From: Steinernema hermaphroditum
Lineage: Eukaryota > Nematoda > Chromadorea > Rhabditida > Steinernematidae
NCBI GenBank assembly: GCA_030435675.1
Contig: CM059622.1
Span: forward strand, 15,066,001 to 15,130,000
Reading direction: 5' to 3'
Length of the DNA: 64,000 nt
Positions 55,471 to 64,000 of this stretch are shown here, piece after piece. The notes beneath the pieces were generated by a model. It was not told where the DNA came from. It did not search any database and was given only the letters and a program-made list of their open reading frames with translations. Positions within the stretch are counted from its first letter, which is position 1. Each line of letters begins with the position of its first letter. The translations under genes were made by a program, and so were the position numbers.

Positions 55471-57321
55471 CCCATAATCGAACAGCTTCAGTGGCGCACA
55501 ACAAGACCGATTTGCGCCACTCGTTTGGAGGTCTAAAATAGAACTGCTTCTTCACTTTCCGACGTAGCGATTTGCTATACACCAACCGTGTCTTATCCGG
55601 GCGTCCATGCAGCAAGTACTCCATGCGAATCTCATTATGGTGCAAAACCCCGCATCGCGGAAACAAAATTCGCTGCTCTCGAACCTTACACCAGGAAGAA
55701 AGAGGGAGCTACAGTACGCCGCCGCTGACTCTTCAAGCATATCGTGCTGGGACCAGCACATCGCCTCGAAACCCGTAGTAAATCACATGCCCCGCCTAAG
55801 GTCTATTTCTTGGAAGCTAATGGGTTTCGCGAGAAACCGACTTCACCATCGTTTTCGGCGACCCCGAAAATGGGGGGGGGGGGGTAGAAAAATTTTCAGA
55901 TTTTTTAAAAAACTTTTTGTTCGCCATGACCGTGTCCCTTTAATATGTTGAATGAGGGACATTCTATAAGACCGAAATCAGCCAGTTCTCCACTGAAACA
56001 TCGATCGAACACAGAAGCAACCATGTCGAAGTCCAATTGTAGATTGAAATTTGTTATATCGAGCTTGCGAAATTCCGTCGAGAAGTTTATTAAAATTCTT
56101 CGTCGTGGCCACGAGCACTTTGTCGCCTTTACTCACTTTTCAATACATTCAATATTCAATATTTCCAAACATTCAATAGGGTGGTAGGAGATCGTGTCTT
56201 TGGTCCGCTCCAAGATAGGGTAACTTCGTGGGTCGACGGAACGTCCGTATCTTTTCATGTAGTATTCGTCTACGGTTGCTTCGTGATCCTTCACACAGCA
56301 AGTAAAATGAAGAAGAAACACCCTTCATAAATCTATATGAATTTACCGGACCATTGACGCTCAGCGAGTCCTTCAGTTCGAAAGAGAAAATACTTCTGCC
56401 TCAGATGCTTCCCTCTAACAAAGGAACATTTTAAGGTGCCCCCAGCCGATTCGATTGAAATTTTGTGCACTGGTAGTACTCGAGCAGTGTATTAATCCTG
56501 CAAAATATTAGCGGCCCATGGGCAATTGGCAGGGTGTAAAATGCAGTTTTAAAATCGTGCCGCTGGGTTATATTGAGTTTAGCCCCCATACGACAAGTTG
56601 TCAGATGGCAAACCCTGTGGCATGTATGAGTTCATGGACACCCGGAAGCCGTAGTCCCACCACCGCTGACCACAAGATGAACAGGGACAACTCGGAACAC
56701 GGACTCATCTCTTCGAAGCAGGGGCGAGCCCCGAAGCTACCCCAGTGGTCCAAACGCCCGCGAAGAAGATGTTCCACCGGCATTTCCGCCATTTTGCTGA
56801 TTCCCAGATGCCCCATGAAGCGCGCCGTCTACGACCGGTTCGACACTAAAGTGGAATCTCGCCAATAGTGTCTCTCGAGAACAGCTCTCGAGAACGTGGT
56901 GGTCGGACGGATACCTCTTTATCAGATTTGCTTATAGTAGTGTACTTGACGTGCACAAAGATAGACGCGTGTAGCTGGCTAGATCACGCTTACAACGATC
57001 ATATAGCTGTTTTACGAAACTAGTTCAGTTGAGCGCTCTCAGCCTACATCCGTCTAAAAAGAAAGGCATATTTAACAAGAAGCCGTATTGATTTGAATGG
57101 AACGTTGGAATGTAAGCCGAACCACATCTCGCCAAGAAGAACGTCACTGTCATGAATCGTAAATAAAAAACTGCATGTCCTAAATAGTTAGTTAGTCCAA
57201 ATTTTTGAGGCAAAAGAATTGCGATGCTGTGATTATTTTCGTACTTTGCGATGCATTTTTGCATGCTAAATTCTTCATATAAGGGCGAAATGCAACGTTC
57301 TCTTCAAGCAACTGATAAGCT
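55471..57321. other. intergenic with a dispersed repeat, no gene seen
   Basis: A G run of 13 lies near 55872-55885. 56590-56690 is a copy of a dispersed repeat also in both duplication arms. Open frames at 55607-55951 and 56518-56868 look non-coding. Confidence 0.4.
56595..56682 (+). repeat. dispersed repeat copy, related to the arms
   Basis: AGATGGCAAACCCTGTGGCATG and ACACCCGGAAGCCGTAGTCC also occur near 39650-39745 and, inverted, near 51225-51315; about 40 bp present there is missing here. Confidence 0.75.
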
Positions 57322-58200
57322 ATGAACGCCCTACCCCTGAACTTCTACGACGGAGTCATTCAACGACTCACCGGATTTGAATTCGAATATCTCCAGCTCT
57401 GCTCAGGATACTGGTCATCTACAGCGGAAAGTCATTTGCACAAGCGTCGCGAACTGCTTGTCAAGTTACTATCGAACTGTGAAGGCACTAAAGTCGTGGT
57501 CAAGCTTAAATATCAGGGAAGAGAAATTCCTTTAAAGTTAGACTTCAAGTATGACCGAATCTGGGGCATTCAGTTTGCTTCATACAGCGGTCTAGACGAA
57601 ACGGTTGCAGAAACACTGGACCGATTCCAGGAGAAAACACTGCCGATTATTCAGTCAATCGCTTCAGAGTGTATTCTGGTTGATTATTTTAATAAGAATG
57701 AGCCCCACCTAAAAAAAGTATGCGACATCATCTATGATGGACTAAAGGAATGCCATGGCCTGCGGTCCATCAAGGCCGGTAACTACGGAGAAAAGTGCCA
57801 CGAGTTGATAAGACGCCAGATCGAACTCGGCAATTTGGAAAGATTGAGTTTATCACGACACACTGTATGGCCAGCAAACTACCAAGACTTGTTGAACGTT
57901 TTCGTGAAATCACCGAAATTTTGCGAACTTTCTATAATAGAAACCAATCTGAGATTGGATTTAGAGGTCGTTACTTATGTATTCGGTCGCTTCTTCGCCG
58001 GTGAACCGACTTATTTCAGTCTTACAGGAACTCCCTCATTTCCCTTGGATGACTTGAGATCTCTATACCCGAAATCCGCGGTGATTCCTGACGACTGGCC
58101 CTCTGTAGGATCAACTGCGGTTTGGGAGCTACCTGAGAGAAAGGTGCAGTTAACGGTCGTTATAGGTGTCAGTGTGCAAATACAGGTATGTTATCAATAA
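57322..58200 (+). CDS. nematode family protein, unknown (F-box-like start?)
   Basis: Single exon, 292 aa. It starts MNALPLNFYDGVIQRL, which fits the PxxFxxxVxxxL pattern of the gene at 51499-52416, followed by LQLCSGYWSSTAESH. The body has alternating helices and strands without a catalytic motif (for example GRIWGIQF-like and LERLSLSRHT segments). The ending IQVCYQ overlaps a good donor (ACAG|GTATGT near 58186), so a further exon could change the last few residues. Function unknown; SCF-adaptor role only by weak analogy. Confidence 0.6.
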   Translation: MNALPLNFYDGVIQRLTGFEFEYLQLCSGYWSSTAESHLHKRRELLVKLLSNCEGTKVVVKLKYQGREIPLKLDFKYDRIWGIQFASYSGLDETVAETLDRFQEKTLPIIQSIASECILVDYFNKNEPHLKKVCDIIYDGLKECHGLRSIKAGNYGEKCHELIRRQIELGNLERLSLSRHTVWPANYQDLLNVFVKSPKFCELSIIETNLRLDLEVVTYVFGRFFAGEPTYFSLTGTPSFPLDDLRSLYPKSAVIPDDWPSVGSTAVWELPERKVQLTVVIGVSVQIQVCYQ

Positions 58201-58289
58201 TTCCACAATACCTGTGCCGTTGATTTATTCCCTTCGATAAAGTTTTCCGTTTTTTTATGTCATTCTGAAAAGCGCGGGTCTTCCATTTT

Positions 58290-58500
58290 TGTTCCCAGTA
58301 GTAGTTTGGGTCGTCCACTTGCTGTCTCGTTCAGTCGGATGAGTTGACTGAGCGGTTGTTCTCGGTCATCGTTGTTGGCGCAATGATCGCCCCGTTCCAA
58401 TCGCCCGTGGATGGCGTGGAACATAAGCCACCGTCTCATCAATTTGCTAACCACTACCGCCCGACTTCACCCGCGCCTCACAAGGGAAGGACCCGAAGTG
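58290..58500 (+). repeat. diverged copy of the element at 48816-49440
   Basis: Shares GGTCGTCC, GAGCGGTCGTTCTCGG-like, GTTGGCGCAATGATCGCCCC and ACTACCGCCCGACT strings with 48830-49040. Confidence 0.7.
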
Positions 58501-58737
58501 TGACAATCGGATTTCGCTGAAAATTTGTTGGCGTATAGCGTAGCCCGGGACTAAGAAAACACACATAGTTTGATCGGTTGGAAATTACACCAAGGTACCT
58601 AAAAGAAGTCTTTTTAACGGACTGATTGGCATGAGAATTGAGAAGAGGGTGAGAATTGGCAGAAGCTGACAGCCGATTAGCGGAACGTCTAGGAGGAGAT
58701 GGCCAAGAAGGAGCAAGAGAACCAGAAGGCGAAGTAC

Positions 58738-59180
58738 CCACAAGCGGATGGCCAGGGATAATACGCGGGGCACAAGCAGAGACAACAGAGGGATCGACAG
58801 TGACCAGCTTGAAATCGGTTGGACAGTGGAATGGTTTATTTCCCCCGTGATCTATTTTAAATACACAAAACTTGGAAACATAGACAGAGGCGGGGAAGAT
58901 CTGCCGCGGGACTTTGGGCCGATGTCGATGACATCTTCTAGTTTCTCGCCGTTCGGCGACAGCTCCTATTGTGAGCGGTTATTTTGTCTTGACTGTGTTA
59001 TCATTTATTGTCATTCATGCTAAGTGTGAATGTTTAATTTGTCCTCTCGGACTATTCATGTCTATGAACAGACCTGTATTCCTATTTTTCTTGATGTTTG
59101 ACTCCACTGGTTAACCTTCAACTGGATCCCTCTGTTGTCTCTGCTTGTTGCCCGCGTATTATCCCTGGCCATCCGCTTGG
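58738..59180. repeat. 57-bp inverted repeat bounding about 440 bp
   Basis: 58738-58794 and 59124-59180 are near-perfect reverse complements (AAGCGGATGGCCAGGGATAA and its complement). Possibly a fold-back transposon; no target duplication was identified. Confidence 0.8.
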
Positions 59181-59257
59181 GGGTACTTTGGGGGTACTAG
59201 GAGGCGAAGTGGTCTCAAAGAACGGCTTTACGGTATATATCTGTAGACTACGATGAA

Positions 59258-59345
59258 ATGAAACGACTATGTGGAAGACCTCGCGTTAGATGGGAGGACT
59301 CTCTGAAGATATTACCAGGCTGTTGGCAAGAAGCTTCGAATAACG
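59258..59345 (+). mobile_element. non-LTR retrotransposon C-terminal relic
   Basis: Reads KRLCGRPRVRWEDSLKIL, resembling the GRPxxRWxDD segment common at the end of LINE reverse-transcriptase proteins, and ends EASNNEW. Very short; frame otherwise lost. Confidence 0.45.
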
Positions 59346-59358
59346 AGTGGTTGTCATA

Positions 59359-59617
59359 CAGGGTTATCGGAAAGTTCTGCAACATTTTTTGCAATGCTAA
59401 TTTTCGCAATTTTTCGGAGTTTTTGCGCGTGTTTCTCGTTATATTCGTGTTGCGCGACTCTTTTTACCCCTATATTCGCTGTCAATAATGCTGTATTAGC
59501 TGTTATTCAGGGTAAAAATGGTTTCCGAAAGTGTGCGTTGCGCGATCGTTGAGCTCCATTGCGGCGGAAGCGGCGAAAATTGTGTTTTTCATGTTGCAGA
59601 ACTTTCCGATAACCCTG
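59359..59617 (+). mobile_element. mariner-type MITE, 259 bp, TA target duplication
   Basis: Ends CAGGGTTATCGGAAAGTTCT and reverse complement, flanked by TA. Contains MVSESVRCAIVELHCGGS on the plus strand, the same truncated transposase start as 53593-53911, but with a different internal deletion. Confidence 0.9.
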
Positions 59618-59709
59618 TATTGTGAACGCTACATTCGAAGTTAAGAGCTAATAATTGTAAACGAAACGGAGTGTGGAAAAACGGATAGAGCCTCGCTCTC
59701 TGACCGCCC

Positions 59710-60165
59710 TTAAACTGCACGCACTCGTAGTTCGTAGACGGATTTGTTGACGAGCTTTGTGAAAGTTTCCGTCGGCTCCAGGTGAATCGGATCCTGCATG
59801 GCGCTGATTGCCTTGTGAGCGGCTTCATCGATCGTCTCTTCTTTGATCCTTGAGTCAAAAGTGTAGTCGTTTGCCCAGTCGGGGCATTTGCAGGGCGGGC
59901 CACATGGTGATTTGCTAACTTCGGGGTCGTCCAACGGATGTGTTGATCTCCACAGTCAAGCTTCATCCAGCAGGTACGATTCTTGCTCTCTGATTGTAGA
60001 ACGACATAGCCTTCTGACACGCATGCTTCGTGGTAGATCGGGGTCGAGTTGATACCACATTTGTCGATGTGGGTCGTGTGAGCTGATGGGAGGCAGGAGA
60101 TGATGACGACGATCGTGAGCACGAAGAAGCTGATCTTGTTTCGGGATCGGAGGTTGTAGGTGATC
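59710..60165 (-). CDS. secreted or membrane Cys-rich protein with a frame change
   Basis: The minus strand reads ISFFVLTIVVIISCLPSAHT (signal peptide or TM), then KCGINSTPIYHEAC, NRTCWMKLDC in one frame, and SKSPCGPPCKCPDWANDY to NKSVYELRVRAV in another, ending at 59710. The change falls near 59925-59965. It could be a very short intron (about 35 bp, starting GTGGAGATC and ending CCCCGAAG) or a frameshift. No ATG was found before the hydrophobic segment; an ACTGCAG acceptor at about 60163 suggests an upstream exon. No family recognised. Confidence 0.5.
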
Positions 60166-60204
60166 TGCAGTTGTTTTGTCTCAATAAATTTGGACTAACT
60201 AACT

Positions 60205-60440
60205 ATTGGGCTGGAGCGTTGAAAATGGGCCACTTGGTAAATATTCATTTTTTTCGCTACGTTTACATTTGTGGCGAAATAGATGGGTGCGTTGTAGAGT
60301 ACAGTGAACTCTCATCCCACCTATGATTCGACACTTGTCCATTGCATGCCTCTTAATGTTAGAGGTCTATTCAGTTTTGATGGTCATTTTTTGACACCTC
60401 CAGATGACAAAAATGCGAAAAATGATGACCAGCTTTCCAG
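60205..60440 (-). repeat. dispersed repeat, third copy (partial)
   Basis: Similar to the first part of 43740-44530 (shared GACACTTGTCCATT-like, TTGATGGTCATTTTT and CACCTCCAGATGACAAA-like strings). Confidence 0.7.
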
Positions 60441-60489
60441 CTTGCGACTTGCCAAATCGTGAACGGTCATCAAGCGAGTGAGTGTCGTA

Positions 60490-60790
60490 CAGGGTGGCCC
60501 AAAAAGAAATTTAGGCAGAAGACCTAGGTAATCCTAGGGTGGGACCGGCTACGAGGACATTAGGATGCAAGATCAGTTATTGACGCCTGTTATGCACGCA
60601 GATGTCGCAATTTGTTCGCGATGAACTATTGGACTCTGGACGCTCGGACTGACAACTATAGAAAGCTGAAGACGACTGTACTGTCGTCAGAGCAGCTGTT
60701 TGATTTCGACCGGTCTCACCTTATGATGCCCAAGAAAATGGCATTCTAGACTTCCATCTAAAAATTCCAGACTTATGTCTAGGTACCCTG
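60490..60790. mobile_element. probable MITE with CAGGGT ends and TA flanks
   Basis: Begins CAGGGTGGCCCAAAAAG after TA and ends GGTACCCTG before TA. Inner ends are only partly complementary. The CAGGGT tips match the other two MITEs, suggesting the Tc1/mariner superfamily. Confidence 0.55.
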
Positions 60791-61048
60791 TATATTTTTA
60801 CTGTTCACTGTTTCGCTGATCGCTTCTAGTGTTGGGAGCACTGTCGTGACGGCCGAAGTTCTATTTCTTGAGGTTAGCTGAGCATTTTTAGTGCGAGCTT
60901 AAACTAAACTCTCTGGAAAGCGCGAATCCCTTGAGAGCGGTGGAATTCGATGTATAGACTTGCTGATGTTTAGACAGACAAAGGATTGAAGGCGCTAAAG
61001 ACAAAAAAAAACCAAAAAATCAGTGAAACTAATTGAGGTTACATAGCG

Positions 61049-61530
61049 ATGGCTACTCGGTGCTGTTTGTGCTCGATCAAGCGTCGTTTGCGGCCCCGTG
61101 GCGACGTAAATGATACACTTCAAACCCTGATCGGTCTGTCTGGGTGCTGCCTTTTAGTATCTTGTGAATTAACATCTCGGTTGTTTCCTAGTCTTCTACT
61201 GACTGTGAGTTCTGAGACATCTGAGACAGAAAATGCTCTTCAGCACATCATCTCAACGAGACAAATGCGATTCGGTCTTACCACGAAGTCAAATACGGTT
61301 TGCCTCACTGCGCTGGCGCGCGTGTCGTGAATTGCTGCAGATCTTTTGTCATTGATAGCTCTTTTGAACGCATTTTTTTTGCATGATGGTCGCTGCCCTG
61401 GTTCCCCTAATGATCCACAGATTGTTACATATCTCCACCACTTTTTCTCCACCACGAGCGCGTGTTGTGAATTTTTGCTCTTGAAGCTCTTTTGAGCGAA
61501 TATTTTTTGTACGATGGTTCTTTTTGGTTC
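61049..61530. repeat. diverged tandem duplication, no clear gene
   Basis: Related blocks near 61319-61400 and 61455-61520 share CGTGT-GTGAATT, GCTCTTTTGA-CG and ATTTTTTTT-ATGATGGT patterns. A plus frame at 61049-61330 is open but unsupported. Confidence 0.4.
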
Positions 61531-61595
61531 CGATTAACCCCGATAGTTTGTGCCATCTGCTTCTTTCGTTAATTATCGCTCGTTTCAGGACCCTC

Positions 61596-62610
61596 ATGCA
61601 CCACTCCAGCTCTTCTTCAAGGGGTGGCTCATCTCCTAAGCTTGAAAATGCCATGGTAAATGCTTACAAAGAAAGGGTAGGACTGAGGAATGCACCTACG
61701 GAAAACTGGATATTTTCGTTTCAGATTACCGAATATGAAAGTGACATTGAGAAGCTGTGGAAGGAGCTGGAAGAAGCAAAAGCGGAATTGGCCAAACGCG
61801 ATGACGAAGAAAAAGATTGGCTCTCAAAGGAACGAGGTTATGAAATGAGAATTTCGACGCTGAAGAGTACTAATCACGAAATCATCGGTATGGGCGAGGC
61901 GCTACAAGACGAGTGCAAGAAGCTGATGGGTAAAGTCGCCGAACGCGATAAAACCATCGACCAGAAAAATACCGCCATAGAAGTAGGACGATTATGCTTT
62001 CGCATCTATAACTTCACCGACGATTTAGCGTCTGCGTGAGAAAAAAAGCTGATCTGGAACAGCAGAATTCACGCCTGTCAACCGAAGTCGAATCCTTGCG
62101 TCAAAGTTTGAAGACCGCTAAGGCCATAGCGTCTAAAATTGATCCCTTGCGGTCACAGCTAGAAAATGTGAAGGTAAGTACAAACTGGTGCAAATCCACT
62201 GTAATTCATATCATTGTAGTCCGAAAACGACGAGTTGAAGGATATGCTGGCTTTGTGCACCTCGGCAGCCGCTGAACGGGATGCCGAAAGGCGCGTGAAC
62301 AAACTTTTGACGGACACTTGCAAGTTGCTGCAGTCAGAAGTGAGCTCTGCGAATGCCATCCTGTCAGAGAAAACTGCGAAAAGAGAACAGGTATTGCGTA
62401 GAAGTGACTTGACATTGACTAGAAAGTATCTTTGTAGGCTCTTCAGCGAGTGGCGGCACTGAAGGCAGAACTTATGGATCAGAAAGACGAAATGGGTGTG
62501 CTGGTTCAAGGCGTCAGAGAACTTGTGCAAAAAGCTCTTTCGCGTGAAGTTATGCACTGCTATATTTATGATGTGATTACCGTCTCGTACTGTGCTTCTA
62601 GGCGTCATAA
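61596..62610 (+). CDS. coiled-coil protein, unknown
   Basis: ATG at 61596 lies 7 nt after a CGTTTCAG acceptor, suggesting trans-splicing. Exons: 61596-61655, 61725-61982, 62029-62173, 62220-62390, about 62438-62545 and 62602-62610. The product is almost wholly coiled coil after a Ser-rich N-terminus: YESDIEKLWKELEEAKAELA, ADLEQQNSRLSTEVESLRQ, ERRVNKLLTDTCKLLQSEV, QRVAALKAELMDQKDEMG, ending ELVQKALSREAS. Exon 3 is one base out of frame: the run of seven A at 62041-62047 should be six (LREKKADLEQQ). This may be a real frameshift, a homopolymer sequencing error, or a missed splice choice. No specific family assigned; structural or cytoskeletal role is inferred from the coiled coil alone. Confidence 0.6.
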
Positions 62611-63046
62611 AGAATTTCTCATTATTGCAGTAAGGCTTGGATACATTGATGTTTCAGGCAACGTGGATTGCTCGCCAATAAAGAGGAAGCTGATGCTCAG
62701 ATGACCTCTGTAAGGCATTGACGTACTTTTTGGAGTAACCCGCTCTTTAGAAAGGTGCTCAAATCCAAAATCCCCATCAAAGAAACCACACAGACACTCA
62801 ACTAAGGTTTGCATAGTATTAGATATTATCACGGCATCTTGTGGGTCGGAAGAGGAATGTAAAACCGCTGGGGCAAAACCGCTAGCTCCGAGGGACTTTT
62901 CGAAAACTTTGTACGAAAATATAGCGTTTACATATCCATTTATGAGATCAGATCCAAACTGATATCAGCTGAGTTACCGGATTAACATCGCTATTAACAG
63001 TATATAAGGAGTTAATCGTCATATTCGCATCTTTCGAAAGTTTAAG

Positions 63047-63811
63047 ATGTTAAATCACCTTTTCGTGGCTATAGATGAGAGCGTCGGCCATCTTCAACAA
63101 TCGATTAGGGCATTGCACAAGCGAATGTCCGACTTCTTAAGTCGAATGGAACAGGATTCCGACTCAGAATCAGAATGCTCTGACTCAGATGAATCGATGG
63201 AAAGCGATGCTCTTCCCGTTAAGAAGCCTAGGAGAACTATTTGGAAGTGTAGAGAATGTGAAACGACCATCCGAGGTCAACAGGCTCATCGACTCTACCA
63301 CGTGTCCGGCCATGAGAATCTCAAAGTGGAATGTCCTCTCGACGAATGCGATATGTTGATGGCCATAACGAGCGTTTCGGCCCAGCTACTAAACACCCAC
63401 AACAAGACAATCGGATCTCTAAGACTGGAAGAGAAAGACCCACGCGATAGAGATCGAAAGGAATGTCTCCGGAAGGCTTCCGGAGCCGAAGGGAAGTACT
63501 TCACTCTTGGAGGCTTCGTGGAGGGGATAGAAGAACAAAAGGACCCTTCCAAGTGCAAGAAGTGTGGGGAAGAGCTCGGCACCTCGCAGGGCAAAAGAGA
63601 TCACATCGCCGTGCATCTAAAGCTTAAAATTCCTTGTCCTGTTGGGCGGTGCGATCAATTGTGCCACTGGAGTGGACTGGCAAGGCATCTGAAGAGGATT
63701 CACAAGAAGAAAATTTCCAGTTTGGACAAACACGAGCAAAAGCGGTTGGAGGAAGCGAGGGAAGCTTACAAGGCAGGAGTAACGAAGGCGAAGAAACGGT
63801 TCTTCTCTTGA
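63047..63811 (+). CDS. zinc-finger-like protein with paired Cys modules
   Basis: Single exon, 254 aa; MSDFLSRMEQ at 63125 is a possible later start. The N-terminus ends in an acidic run (DSDSESECSDSDESMESD) and KKPRR. Two related modules follow: WKCRECETTIRGQQAHRLYH with VECPLDECDML..HNK, and CKKCGEELGTSQGKRDHIAV with IPCPVGRCDQLCHWSGLARH and KRIHKK. Each looks like a pair of C2H2 fingers of nematode-specific style (Cx2C plus H-rich helix, then CPxxxC). The C-terminus is basic and helical (KHEQKRLEEAREAYKAGV). It likely binds nucleic acid in the nucleus (inference). An AATAAA signal follows at about 63835. Confidence 0.65.
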   Translation: MLNHLFVAIDESVGHLQQSIRALHKRMSDFLSRMEQDSDSESECSDSDESMESDALPVKKPRRTIWKCRECETTIRGQQAHRLYHVSGHENLKVECPLDECDMLMAITSVSAQLLNTHNKTIGSLRLEEKDPRDRDRKECLRKASGAEGKYFTLGGFVEGIEEQKDPSKCKKCGEELGTSQGKRDHIAVHLKLKIPCPVGRCDQLCHWSGLARHLKRIHKKKISSLDKHEQKRLEEAREAYKAGVTKAKKRFFS

Positions 63812-63833
63812 GTCCTACTGTAAATGAACGGCA

Positions 63834-63840
63834 CAAATAA
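63834..63840 (+). terminator. poly(A) signal of the zinc-finger gene
   Basis: AATAAA about 25 nt after the stop at 63811. Confidence 0.6.
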
Positions 63841-64000
63841 AAGTCCATATTACTCGATTCAAACTCGAACAGGTGTCATTTTGATCAAACGAACAAGACC
63901 AGCAAATGAAATAACAAAATCTGGACTGGGTCCTGGCACGATTTCTTGCGGTCGTTTTCGCGGCGACGTCGAATTGGAATGAGATGATTCACTGATGGTT

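Overview
The window is nuclear DNA from a nematode. The evidence is: very short introns (mostly 42-57 bp) ending in TTTCAG or TTTTAG; 3' splice sites placed 3-21 nt upstream of several start codons with no visible upstream exon, as expected of spliced-leader trans-splicing; three nematode-type 7TM chemoreceptor genes; and two genes whose products start MDSVPYEFC or MNALPLNFY, a style I associate with expanded families in Steinernema-like worms (a low-certainty inference from memory). No bacterial, organellar or rRNA sequence was seen.

Layout. 1-9.8 kb: two tandem-type Srt-like receptor paralogues (2046-2923 +, 7664-8762 +), an Srh/Sri-like receptor (4397-5392 -) and three tRNAs (Ser-AGA, Gly-TCC, Gly-GCC). 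9.8-16.5 kb: a secreted Cys-rich protein, a REXO4-type exonuclease, RACK1, several tandem repeats and an acidic protein. 16.5-25 kb: repeat-rich DNA holding two small three-exon histone H3-fold genes (19368-19918 and 22257-22763, both -) with CENP-A-type loop 1 length. 25.3-27.35 kb: a DDX19/Dbp5 helicase gene with about 63 copies of a CCCTAT hexamer inside one intron. 27.6-33.5 kb: tRNA-Val, a two-TM protein, an MRGBP/Eaf7-like subunit, an LDLa-repeat protein and a chitin-binding (CBM14) protein. 34.7-52.5 kb: two ATRX/ARIP4-type SNF2 genes (34764-37832 - and 40495-45269 -), an F-box-like-family gene (51499-52416 -), and a heavily rearranged stretch with a 2.1-kb near-identical inverted duplication, chimeric SNF2 pseudogene pieces, a Bel/Pao gag relic and short fold-back palindromes at junctions. 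52.8-60.8 kb: a MULE-type transposase gene split by a mariner-type MITE, minisatellites, two more MITEs, a 292-aa family protein and a secreted Cys-rich protein. 61.5-64 kb: a coiled-coil protein and a zinc-finger protein.

Working together: housekeeping genes (RACK1, DDX19, REXO4, MRGBP) sit among chromatin genes (two CENP-A-like histones, two SNF2 ATPases, an NuA4-type subunit), but nothing shows an operon or a dedicated pathway. The most unusual content is the pair of CENP-A-like histones, one lacking most of the alpha-N helix, and the SNF2 rearrangement locus. Exon structures were built by hand; those for REXO4, RACK1, DDX19, SNF2 gene B, MRGBP and both histones all sum to a multiple of three.
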